Made by a program: the position numbers and the translations under genes
Notes under the pieces: generated by a model
The model's input: the letters and a program-made list of their open reading frames with translations, nothing else
Told to the model about the DNA's origin: nothing
Databases searched by the model: none
NCBI GenBank assembly: GCA_030267565.1
Contig: BRXU01000038.1
Location: 744,001 to 808,000 of the forward strand
From: Pleodorina starrii
Taxonomy: Eukaryota > Chlorophyta > Chlorophyceae > Chlamydomonadales > Volvocaceae
DNA length: 64,000 bases
Reading direction: 5' to 3'
Shown: one piece after another, positions 22,885-32,949 of the stretch
Numbering within the stretch: position 1 is the stretch's first letter
Layout of the letters: the number at the start of each line of letters is the position of its first letter

Positions 22885-24476
22885 GGCGCAACGCCCTTAT
22901 CGAGAGGCGTGGTAAACACTTTGTTCACAAAACGGTGTGTGTGTGTGGGTGTGGAGGGGGAGCGTATACAAAGTCGCATCCGACGATGCACAGGGCCCCT
23001 GAATGAAGTACCGTACCCAGCGGTACGTACCGGGCTGTAATTGTACTACAATGTACGGCCTGACGGCTGCCGCCCCACCACAATCAAATAATCAAAGCTT
23101 GCTTGCCGTGTAGCGCAGCTGGGCTGCCGGGCCTGCAGCGTAGAGTCGTCAAACACAAGAACGAAACAGTCATACACATAGGCAACCTGTCCCCCCTCCC
23201 GCCACCAGCAGCACTCCTGGCTCCAACTGGCCCCAACCAACCAAGCTCTTTCTACTGCAACCCGCCGGACAACGAACGACCCAACAAATCCACCGCCTTG
23301 CGCACATCCGCATCCGCGGTCCCACTCGACCGCCGGCCCTCCTCGCTCCTACAGCCAGGCAGCGCCGCCGCCGCTTGCGGTCCCCTCCCCCGCCCCGCCG
23401 GCCCTCCTCCCCGCATCCCCAACCCGAGCCGTCCGGCTGCCGCGCCGCCGGCGCTGGGACGCCGCCGACGCCGCCACCGCCACCCTAGCTGCCGCTGCCA
23501 TGCCCTGCAGCGCTTCCGCCGCAGCGCTCGCCTCAACGTCTGACGTTGGGAGCATCAGTAACAGAGTGCCACTGCTGGCGCCACTGCAAAGCGGCTCGTT
23601 TGTGCTGCTGCTGTCGACACCAGCACCACACGCCAGCGCTGAGAAGAGGGGAGGGGCAGCATCAAGGAGCGGACTGGGGCTGTCAGGCAGCTCCACCGCC
23701 GCCGCGGCTGAAGTCATGGCAGCCGCCACAGCGGCTTCAGCGGTCGCGGCAGCGGTGCGGGTAGCGGTGCCGTTAGCGGTCTCAGACGGCGCCCGATCCT
23801 CAACGGGGGCGAGCTGCGCCCGCGACGGCAGTGCGCTGTCGGCTGCTGCGACGATGGGCCGCAGACCGAGGAGGCGCTCCGCTGGTACCGCGTTGTTGAC
23901 GGGTCCGGAAGACGCCGCCGTGGGCTGAGCCGTTTGCCCGGCGCCCGCGGCAGTGCTGGTGCTGCTACGGGCGCGGGGCTGCCGAATAGCCGCCGTCGCC
24001 TTGACAAAGCCGTGCGCGACCGTGGGAGCGAGGTTGCGAGTCACGTGGTCGCGAAAGGAGGTGAGCTGCTTCAGGTTGAGGCCGCTGCCGCTGCGGCGCT
24101 CCGCTGTGCGCGGCGGCGGCTCGGAAGCAGCAGCAGTCGGGCCGCGGTCGCACATCCTTGCCGACATGGTGGCGCCAGGGACCAGCATCCGAAACGTCTC
24201 TGCGTCACAGAACCGGTTGGCAGCTTCCCCAGCGTCCATGCCGACGATGAAGTTGGTAAAGTCCAGGCCGCTTGACTGGGTGATTGTCGAAGGCCCGGGC
24301 ATGGACCGCCAGTCGGGAAAGGGGACGACCGATGCCTGAAATCGCGGTGCTTCCAAGGCACCGTGGTGCATAACATGCGACGAGCCATAGAAGGGAGGCC
24401 CTGAAGCAGGAGGGAGAAGGAGGGCAAGCAAAGGTTCGCACGCGGCGACGGTTGGTTTTGACCTAAACCCAGACAT
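22885..24476 (-). repeat. Long dispersed repeat, copy 1 (pairs with 36957-38741)
   Basis: Similarity to 36957-38741 starts at GGCGGCGCAACGCCCTTA and ends exactly at the ATG of the internal ORF (GACATG on the plus strand). Both non-coding 3' flank and coding part are shared. The right border lies about 10 bases from the duplicated VPS11 tail. Confidence 0.85.
23349..24476 (-). CDS. Unrecognised ORF family, copy 1 (375 residues)
   Basis: Starts MSGFRSKPTVAA and ends GGAAWL. No known family is recognised. Conserved blocks shared with the other two copies are SSGLDFTNFIVGMDAGEA, then SGLNLKQLTSFRDHVTRNLA and TVAHGFVKATA. After these come an Ala/Ser/Pro-rich region and a basic end (QRRRRGSRTARVGDAG). 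No membrane segment or signal peptide is obvious. Differences between copies are mostly substitutions and in-frame length changes, which suggests coding constraint at least in the past. It may be a mobile-element protein or an algal-specific gene family; I cannot say which. Confidence 0.6.
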   Translation of the reverse strand: MSGFRSKPTVAACEPLLALLLPPASGPPFYGSSHVMHHGALEAPRFQASVVPFPDWRSMPGPSTITQSSGLDFTNFIVGMDAGEAANRFCDAETFRMLVPGATMSARMCDRGPTAAASEPPPRTAERRSGSGLNLKQLTSFRDHVTRNLAPTVAHGFVKATAAIRQPRARSSTSTAAGAGQTAQPTAASSGPVNNAVPAERLLGLRPIVAAADSALPSRAQLAPVEDRAPSETANGTATRTAAATAEAAVAAAMTSAAAAVELPDSPSPLLDAAPPLFSALACGAGVDSSSTNEPLCSGASSGTLLLMLPTSDVEASAAAEALQGMAAAARVAVAASAASQRRRRGSRTARVGDAGRRAGGAGEGTASGGGAAWL

Positions 24477-24482
24477 GAAATG

Positions 24483-25345
24483 ATGTGAAAAGCCCGGGCC
24501 CGCCAAGCGCCAACCCAACCCCGCGGAAAATCCCAACCGCTAACTCCCAACTGCCAACTCCGCAGAGCTCCCCTCCGCCAAGCCCCCCGGGGCTCCCCTG
24601 GTTCTTCCGGTAAACCCTAAAGCACCTCACCGGGAGACCCCCTCCCTCAGGCCCCCTTCCTGCTTCGCTTCCTCCATTATTGAGCGCAGGTGAGTCTACA
24701 ATTTGTCGGGTTGTTTTGTCCGGGCATTCGTGCCGTCCTTGTGCTGTCGCGCGTACTCATCCGTGTGGGTTGGTCTGGCGGCGACGTGGTCGCAGCATCT
24801 TTTCAGCTGGGTAAGGTTACAGGTATGTTCGGTAAGTATTACTGGGTTCTGGTTCCGTTCGCTAACGCCGTCTCCGTCTCCGCTGCGGTATCATTTTTAC
24901 CCCCCAGGTCAGAGAGGGGGCCGCTGCGGCTGCTTCACCAAGGTCCTCCTTCCTTACTCATCCCCCTCCCCCCTTCCCCCTCCCCCCACCCCCACCCGCC
25001 CTCACAGCTGCAGTACCGCCAGCCACTGCTCTGCCCCCGTGGCTCTGTCGCCTCCTTCCCATCGCTGCGATACCATCCCCGATACTAACCCCCCCGCCGT
25101 GAATCCCCCGCCCGCCCCGCCCGCCGCTGCAGCTGCCACGGCTGCCGCTGCCACCGCCGCCGCTGCCTTGGCCACGTCCACCGTCTCCCCCGGCGTCACG
25201 TTCATGATCCCCCTGCCAAAGTGCTCCGCCACCACTCCAAACCCGTCGGCCGCCTGACGCAACTCGGCGAAGAAGTGCTCGGGCTGCAGAGCGGCCTGGC
25301 GGCCTGCGGGGGGGAGGGGGGAGGCGGGGCGGGGCGGGGCAGGGC
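24483..25345 (-). pseudogene. Partial duplicate of the VPS11 3' end
   Basis: Similar to 42598-43200. The minus strand reads HFFAELRQAADGFGVVAEHF then GRGIMNVTPGE and a poly-Ala/Gly tail, the same as VPS11 exon 26. Only the last exon, a little of the preceding intron and the 3' flank are present. The VPS11 stop TAA has become TTA, so the frame reads on to about 25002. About 255 bases absent from the VPS11 locus (roughly 24650-24905) carry a family D repeat. With no upstream exons it cannot make a VPS11 protein. Confidence 0.85.
24776..24905 (+). repeat. Family D repeat, long form, inserted in VPS11 duplicate
   Basis: Blocks GGCGGCGACGTGGTCGCAGC, GTAAGGTTACAGGTATG, TCGGTAAGTATTACTGGG and CTCCGCTGCGG, in the same order as at 17424. 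It is absent from the matching place in the VPS11 locus (about 42770-42800). Confidence 0.9.
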
Positions 25346-25386
25346 CTATACGTAGATACCCCCCCTCCCCCTCCCCTGTCGTTAAT

Positions 25387-25562
25387 GAGAAGACCGCGAC
25401 TGCCGTCGACGACGGTGCGCTGCCAGCTGCCGCGGCGGCCTCCAGTTCGGGGGCTTCGGGGTCCACGGTCGATTTTGAGAAGACCGCGGCTGCCGTCGAC
25501 GACGGTGTGCTGCCAGCTGCCGTGGCCTCAAGTTCGGCGGCTTTGGGGTCCGCGGAGGTTCC
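25387..25562. repeat. Two-copy tandem duplication, about 85 bp unit
   Basis: GAGAAGACCGCGRCTGCCGT then CGACGACGGTG and TTCGGGGGCTTCGGGGTCC-type blocks occur twice, at about 25387-25475 and 25478-25562. On the minus strand they read as AxELEAxAAGSxPSSTA repeats. Confidence 0.75.
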
Positions 25563-26275
25563 ATGGTATGCACGCAATTTCGCCAATTTTTTTTGGCCAT
25601 CTTAGCTCTTCTACTTATCGTGTTTTCGATGTTTGTGGCATCGGATTTCGTGGGCTGAAAAGCCTCACCACTGTGTGCCGTGGGTGCAAGTTGGAAGGGG
25701 TCAGAACCCTCCCTTGTGTATATGGACTTACAGGGTTTACTTCTACTGCGCGACCCCCCGTATATATGGACTTACATGGATTATATGGATTAGAATTATT
25801 ATGGACATATATATGGATTTATATGGATTTACTTCTACTGCGATATCCCCTGTACCGTATATTGTGGCGGTTCGTGCGGCTGTCTATCTCGGTGCGACTA
25901 GGGAGTACCTAGATGTGGATGAAGTGACTAGCGGCCGCAGCGGGTGCAGGCCGCCCCTCTCGTGATCTCATTTGGGGCGGCAGCCTCGGGCGCACGCTAG
26001 TATCGCCACAGCAGCTTTATGCGCCATGTGTGGGACGCCGAACGTGTGTTGTGCCGTCGTCCGCCGCCAATGGAAACTGGTGGATGGTACCTTGCTACGT
26101 GTATCGTGATGTGGTGTCTGGTGTGGTGTGGTGGGGCCTGTAAGCGATCGATGCGCTGGTCTCGTGCGGCCGGTGGGATGGGTGCGCGGAGCGTTGGGTG
26201 GCCGCTATCTGGCTGGTTGAAGCGATGTATGTACCGTTACCGAATGCCGGGTGATGTGTTGCGTGCGTCTGCATG

Positions 26276-27472
26276 ACAAGGGGTTGGTGTCGGCTTCCTT
26301 GAAGCCGGAAAAAGGGCGGGGCCCCACTAAATCCGTACGGGTTAAGTTGAGTGCTAGGGCGGCGAGGGCGTGAAATGTGAGAGTGTCGACATTCCTGCTG
26401 ATAGACAGCCAGAGCTTTTTCCCGAAATGCCTGCTAGCCGAGTCGTTATCAAGGCCTGCCGGCGCCGCGCGAAGCGCGTCATCCCGTCGGGTGCATGAGC
26501 GCATGTGCGCATCGACCGAAATACGGCATTTCCAAAGCGAGCGGCGAGGGCGTCAACTGTGAGAGTGTCGCATCGACATTCCTGCTGATAGGTAGCCAGA
26601 GCTTTATATCTGAAATGCCTTCGGCTTCAGCAATCCGACCCATGTTTAGCATCGCGCGCCGTCTCGGCACTGTGCAACTCTTCCGGCCAGCGCATTGGCT
26701 GAAGTTACTTGACAGTAGACATGGAGTGTATCATTTACACATCACGCAGGCTGACTTGCCAACAGAAGGACACGCAGCGGAACTGTTTGCGAGGGTAGCG
26801 ACGACGTGCAGTTGCCGACGAGAGTGCACAGGCTTCGCTACTGAGGTATTCGCCGTAGAGGAGGCTTGACTGCTATAACATTAGGACAGGGAATGTAGAA
26901 GTCCATCCCCTAGGTTGCCGACTGGACTTGTTGGGCGGCCCGCAGAAGACCGCTGCATAGGGCTGCATCGTGCGTGCATCGGCGGCTTGGCGTCCAACAA
27001 CCAGCAGTTTGCCCCTCATGGTTTGCTCCTTGCAACCTTTGTAATAGCAATATGCGTCAAGACGATCGGACCGGCTAGCAGAGCTGCTGTGGTGTGGTCG
27101 CGGGAAGAATGTTCGCAATGCAAACATAGTTTGTTTCCGAAACGAAGATTCATTTCACGCCGTCATGTCAGAATTCCACCTTAAGGAACGATGAATCTTC
27201 TGGAATTAATTATAGGCCGAGAGGTGATGGTTTGACCTCGGCCTCGGTCCATGGAGACTGCCAAACTGGTTTGTACTCATGCGATGTTGGGTTCCAATAA
27301 TAAATTTACCGTGCAATAAAGAATGTAATCTTTTACTTATGCAGCCTTTCCGTTGGCCGAAAGTCTGCACTTGTCCAATTACCCAGAACCCAGAACCCAG
27401 AACCCAGACACGGACATGGGCAATCCTACAGGGCGGGGCCCCCCTGGGCGCTTCGCGCTGGGGCCCCGCCCA
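26276..27472. mobile_element. 1.2-kb insertion in the left palindrome arm
   Basis: The right arm runs directly from GCGTCTGCATG to ATAATAGGACCTC, while the left arm has about 1197 extra bases between them. Both ends carry GGGCGGGGCCCC in inverted order close to the borders (about 26308-26325 and 27460-27471). Inside, a 55-base segment (GTGAGAGTGTCG, then CATTCCTGCTGATAG and AGCCAGAGCTTT) occurs twice, at about 26378 and 26560. No transposase frame is visible; a non-autonomous element or recombined insertion is inferred. Confidence 0.65.
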
Positions 27473-27617
27473 AAAATAATAGGACCTCGCTCCCTCCCGC
27501 GCCCGTATCGCCGCGGGTCAAGCTGCTAGAACTGGCACATACCGGTCGATACAATGTCCAGTACGAGTACGAACTGGCTGTATTCGTATCGGGTGGCGCA
27601 TTGCGTAATGCTGCAAT

Positions 27618-28105
27618 TGTTGTGTCACGCTTTACTAAGCGTATTCTGATACGCTGCGCTGTTAATAACTGTTTGTATTCGAATAAGTAACTGTCTTAAC
27701 TAACTGCTAATAACTGTCGGCAGGTCTGAGTGATGCATCTGTGCATGCGAATAATAATCTGAATATGCATAATATCTGTATGCATATATCTGTAAAGGTT
27801 ATGCTACCTGAGCGTATCCTTGGGGCCGACGTACTCTGACGGCGGTCGAGGCATCTGGTCTCTGGTAGTGCTGAGCCGTATCGGGAGTCTGTCCGATACT
27901 CATTCTGGGCTGCACTTCACTTCTCGGTCTGAGTCCGGTTGAGAGTATACTCTCCTATGGAGATTCTACAACGGATGTACTACAAGCGTGATCTGCACAC
28001 GCTCCACGAGACTCGTGGATACTTAAGGCTAATCATATCTCTCAATCGGCGGTTTTCACTGCCACCACAGCAGTGGACTTACTTAGCTATTTTCATTACA
28101 CAACA
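27618..28105. mobile_element. Solo LTR of an LTR retrotransposon (488 bp)
   Basis: The segment begins TGTTGTGT and ends ACACAACA (TG...CA ends), is flanked by a 5-bp duplication GCAAT (27613-27617 and 28106-28110), and is absent from the matching point of the other palindrome arm (28964-28968, single ATTGC on the plus strand). No internal retroviral-like coding region follows. The short TGTTG/CAACA termini resemble Ty1/copia LTRs; that class assignment is inference. Confidence 0.85.
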
Positions 28106-29809
28106 GCAATGCTGCGGTCCATCAACATAAGCAATGTCGGTGAGCTCGCTTCGGCGGTTCTCTAGCACCTCCAAGGTGCTGCAACCAAGCATCAGGTGGT
28201 ACGGGGCTCATTCTTTCCTTTGACCTTGCGCTCGGCCTGTGAACTGTGACAGCTGGAGTGCTGCATTTACCTCATCTTGCATTATTAGCTGGCTATTTTG
28301 GGGGTGTGGCTGGAACGGCGGACCGCCATGCGCCTTGCTTTGGGCCGGCGGGGAATCGGTGCTCGAAGGTTCTGTCAGTGTCGTTTCCGGGGGGTTAACA
28401 AAGACGGACCGCAGGTTCTTGGGGGGGGGTAAGGTACTTAATGTACATGAGACGAAACTGCAGGTTCTGGGGGGTTGGGACGCCCCGCTGCGTGCCAGGC
28501 CGCTGCTGGATACCTGAGATGTGCATGTGGCCGGCCGGTTCATATTGCCCACATGCACATCTCCGGGTATCCAGCAGTGGCCTGGCACGCAGCGGGGCGT
28601 CCCAACCCCCCAGATCAGTTTCGTCTTAAGTACCTGCAGTACCTAACCCCCCCCCCAAAGAACCTGCAGTCCGTCTTTCTTAACCCCCCGGAAACGACAC
28701 TGACAGAGCCTTCGAGCACTGATTCCCCGCCGGCCCAAAGCAAGGGGCATGGCGGTCCGCCGTTCCACACCCCCAAACTAGCCAGCTAATAACACAAAAT
28801 GAGGTAAATGCAGCACTCCAGCTGTCACAGTTCACAGGCCGAGCGCAAGGTCAAAGCAAAGAATTAGCCCCGTACCACCTGATGCTTGGTTGCAGCACCT
28901 TGGAGGTGCTACAGAACCGCCGAAGCGAGCTCACTGACATTGCTGATGTTGATGGACCACAGCATTGCAGCATTACGCAATACGCCACCCGATACGAATA
29001 CAGCCAGTTCGTACTCGTACTGGACATTGTATCGACCGGTATGCACCAGTTCTAGCAGCTTGACCCGCGGCGGTACGGGCGCGGGAGGGAGCGAGGTCCT
29101 ATTATTTCCATGCAGACGCACGCAACATATCACCCGGCATTCGGTACCGGTACATACATCGCTTCAACCAGCCAGACAGCGGCCACCCAACGCTCCGTGC
29201 ACCCATCCCACCGGCCACACGAGACCAGCGCATCGAACGCTTACGGGCTCCACCACACCACACCAGACACCACATCACGATACACGTAGCATCCACCAGT
29301 TTCCATTGGCGGCGGACGACGGCACAACACACGTTCGGCGTCCCACACATGGCGCATAAAGCTGCTGTGGCGATACTAGCGTGCGCCCGAGGCTGCCGCC
29401 CCAAATGAGAGACGGGAGGACCGGCCTGCACCCGCTGCGGCCGCTATTCACTTCATCCACATCTAGGTACTCCCTAGTCGCGCCGAGATAGACAGCCGCA
29501 CGAACCGCCACAATATACGGTACAGGGGATCGCGCAGTAGAAGTAAATCCATATCAATCCATATATATCCATAATAACCCTAATCCATATCATCCATGGA
29601 AGTCCGGGCCATGAAGTGTGTTTAAGTATGTACGAGCGTATTTACTGATTCCATAGCTGTCCGTGTGTAAGCTCCAGCTGCATAACAGTAAATGCAGCCC
29701 CATAAAAAGCTTTCGTGCGCCTTTTGCACTAACATTAGAATAGACGACTGGAGAGTGTAAATAGTCACAGCACTGATTGTAAGAAATGACTACAAAGCTT
29801 ATGCCCAGC

Positions 29810-30045
29810 ACCAGATGACTGGACGTAAGCTTCCATGACCGGCTTAGTTTCACATGACTAGCCCAGGCACAACATGACTGGGGGCATGGCGTCCCGGTAT
29901 GACTGGGGCCCTGCCCGGCATGACTGGCTGGAGGGGCCCACATGACTGGAGTTATGACTGGTCATGTCGTGCGAATCGCTGCATGACTGGGTTCATGACC
30001 CAAAACACACTGTATGACCCGGTTCACGCATGACTGGGCCGTTCG
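29810..30045. repeat. Cluster of ATGACTGG words
   Basis: About ten CATGACTGG or close variants (ATGACCGG, ATGACCC) occur at irregular spacings of 10-40 bases directly beyond the palindrome. Irregular spacing argues against a simple tandem repeat. Confidence 0.6.
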
Positions 30046-31665
30046 TGTATGCAAGTGCAACCCAAATCAAAACTAGTGCCATGCGACCCGCTGGTATGGG
30101 ATTTACGTTAGGTCGTAGCGTACTCACATTGGATGCGTCGCCGGACTTGGGTAGTAACGGTGTTGGGAGCGGTGGTCCTTGTGCGGACGGTGGTCGCGCG
30201 AGCGGTCTGCGGCGGTGGTACGATTGGAAGGGATTATTGATTTGGCTTTGGTGAAGCTTGGTATTAATCGCGGAGCTATGCGGCGGTGATAATCAGATAG
30301 TCAGCAGCACTCTTTACGCGTAGAGCTACAAGAGGCGCGAATTGCTTCATTGTATCGGCCGAAAACGGGCGTGGGTTGTCTGAGGAGAGGGCTTTATTTG
30401 GCCTGAATTTCTTATGCTATCATTATCCGATATGGCGGCTGGAACTTACGTTGGGCGCGGTATCTGCCGGAGGTTGGTGATCGGCGCCTGTTGCTGGTAG
30501 TCGCTTGATTACTTTTCTGAGGATGCAAAAAAGGGTGCGGGGATGGGGCAGATTAAGACGGCTTGAGGTTTGTAGTTTGGGAGCATTACGTGACAGATCA
30601 TTTCTGTCTAGGCGACAGTGTCGCTCGGAGATGTTATGACTGCTTGGTTTAGACATTCTAGCGATTTCGCCGTAGGAGGACGGGTTTGTTCTAGGCTATT
30701 CGAACCTTAAATTGTCTCGCTCTCGGATGTAGAGTCGATCGACTTACGTGCGGTTGGGTCTCTTGGCCGGAGCTAACGTTGTGCGGCGGCTTGGTGCGTC
30801 GGCAGGAGTTTTTGAGAAGATTTCTGCGAAGGGTTGCAGTAAGAAGGATGAAGGGCGCCGATTAGACGGTGGACGCGGTGAGGTTGCGCGTTTGGGCTTC
30901 GGGCGCAGTGGCCGGTGATGACGTTGGTTGACATGTAGCTCATGTAGAGCGGGAAGCAGGGGTTCCGATTTGATAACGTACCGATTGGGGCTTGGCTTGT
31001 CGATGAATTGCCAGTAGGAAGGTGTCGAGGCTTGATTTGAGGTAGGTGTCGGAAGAGATTTTGCAGCCTAACAGCGTTTGCGCGGAGTGATGAACGGGTG
31101 CCTGGAGGGGCCTGGTGGTTCCGGTGCCATGCCGATTTTGTTTTGTTTGTTTGGTGATGAGGCGATGTAATTTTTATGTGAGGGAGGTGGTTTTTGTTTA
31201 CTTATTTTATGAATATTTAGAAAGGTAATGCTGCTTGATTTTTGGGGGCGGTTTTGACCGCTATTTGCATGAAGTTAGGAGGATTTTTGCGTATGCGAGG
31301 AGGAATGTTGCTTTTGAGCCGTTTTTTTGGAAGTAGACAAAGATTTCATGGAATCATTCGCAGCGGTTACAAAGGTATTGCAAGCAAGTAGCATCAGCCT
31401 GTCATTGGCTGCTGCTGCATGTCGCATGCGGTGACACCACACAGCGAAGGGTACGTACATGCCGTATATGTACGGCGCATGGAACTAGAAGACAGATCAT
31501 AGCTTCATAGGTATCTAATCCGGCGAGTTTCTGGCCTTCTGGCCGCTAATTAAATTGTTGCGTCGCATAGGTAAACGAGAGGGAGATCGCCCTTCCATTG
31601 ACACCCCCGGGAAAAAGGTGAAACATCAGCACCCGGACATACAATCCCCGGCGCATATTCCACCA
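30046..31665. other. Lower-GC stretch with no gene seen
   Basis: Stop codons are frequent in all frames and base composition is visibly more AT-rich (T-rich runs at 31130-31260) than the genes. No conserved motif, RNA gene or element end was recognised. Confidence 0.5.
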
Positions 31666-31666
31666 A

Positions 31667-31668
<2 letters not shown>

Positions 31669-31716
<48 letters not shown>
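31669..31716. repeat. (CA)n microsatellite
   Basis: About 23 uninterrupted CA units. Confidence 0.98.
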
Positions 31717-31719
<3 letters not shown>

Positions 31720-32949
31720 CAGCCAGTGCGCTCGAGTGTGGCGCGATTGCCAGAGCGGGGGAGTACGGTCCAAAAACACACGGCTTCATTCAATCAAACA
31801 ACCTGCGTGTCACTGACCAGGTGATTCATTTTGCCCTTCAGGCGCGATGGGGCTCAAGTCGCAGACAGCAGATCCCGGCGACCCACGATTTCCGCCACAG
31901 TTGCAACCCTTGCAAACCAGCAAGCAAGCGAGCCAAGTAGCGCTCCAGCGTTGGCGGAGCGGCAATGCCGTTTGGCATCATAGAGAAAGAAAAGGAAGAA
32001 ATTTATACGACGTGAGAGAAACAGTGTGTTCAATGTGACGAACGATCCGACGAGCAAAAAAGTCATGCAAAGCAACGCAACTCCCGAAAATGCCAAACGA
32101 ATGCACGGTCCCCCGCTCGTGTGGGGAAGCAGGGGGAGCCGCCTGGGCGGCGTCGAGTGGCGGCCAACGAAAGTCGCTCAACCGCTCCAACCAGCAATTT
32201 ATTACCGACGTCTCTGCCGCCGCAACCGCCAATTTATTATTCCAGAGACTCGGGGCCCCAAACTTTGCCGCGGGTGGGTCACTCGAATGCAGAATCCATG
32301 CCCGGGCGTCTGATTGCAGCCTAGGCGCCCACATGGCCCCACAACGTCCACATGGAATCACAGAGGTCCACATGGGATCACTGATGACCCCAACGCAGCT
32401 GGTCAGGGCTCCGCATGTCACAATGTATGTATGCCACACACACGACACACGACACACCGAGCGTGCCCACACACCCGCGACCCATCCTGCGGCAAATCCT
32501 ACACGGACACATCTACCTACCTACCGCCAACCAACCAACCAACCTACCTACCAACCAACCTACCTACCTGCCTACCTGGCAGGCTGGCGACCTACGGATG
32601 TAAATGTAAAGGCGGCCGGGCCGGTCCGAGGTTCGTCCCGGGCTGTCCACAACAGCGGTGCGGCTTAAGGTCAACCAAAACAAACCCCTGACGATCCCGC
32701 GCTCCCCACACTGGCACTGGCATTGGCACTGACACTGCGCTTCACATGGGAAGCCCGCAGAGCTGTCGAGGCCCCCCCAAGATAGTGCAACGCAGCGATG
32801 GAGGACACTCCCCTTCCCCCGTCCCCCTCGGGTGCACCACGCTGCGCCGTACTGTGCTTGGCCTGACTCGTCTGCCTTACCCTAACTGCTGCTACCTGTT
32901 GTCTGTCGTCTGTGCAAACCGGCCCACCAGCCCCCCCCCCAACAGTCTA
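31717..32949. other. No clear gene; short simple repeats
   Basis: Contains a CCAAC/CTACC simple repeat at 32515-32580 and short open frames with no recognisable family. Confidence 0.4.

Larger units (their letters stand above)
25774..29598. repeat. Large palindrome, about 1.05-kb arms, with one-arm insertions
   Basis: The right arm is 28549-29598. The left arm is 25774-28530 with two extra segments (26276-27472 and 27618-28105 plus a 5-bp duplication). Without these the left arm is about 1.07 kb, matching the right. The loop is only 18 bases (28531-28548). Arms differ by scattered substitutions and small indels. They show no gene I recognise; short shared open frames (VRAAVYLGATREYLDVDEV) are not assignable. 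Confidence 0.9.
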
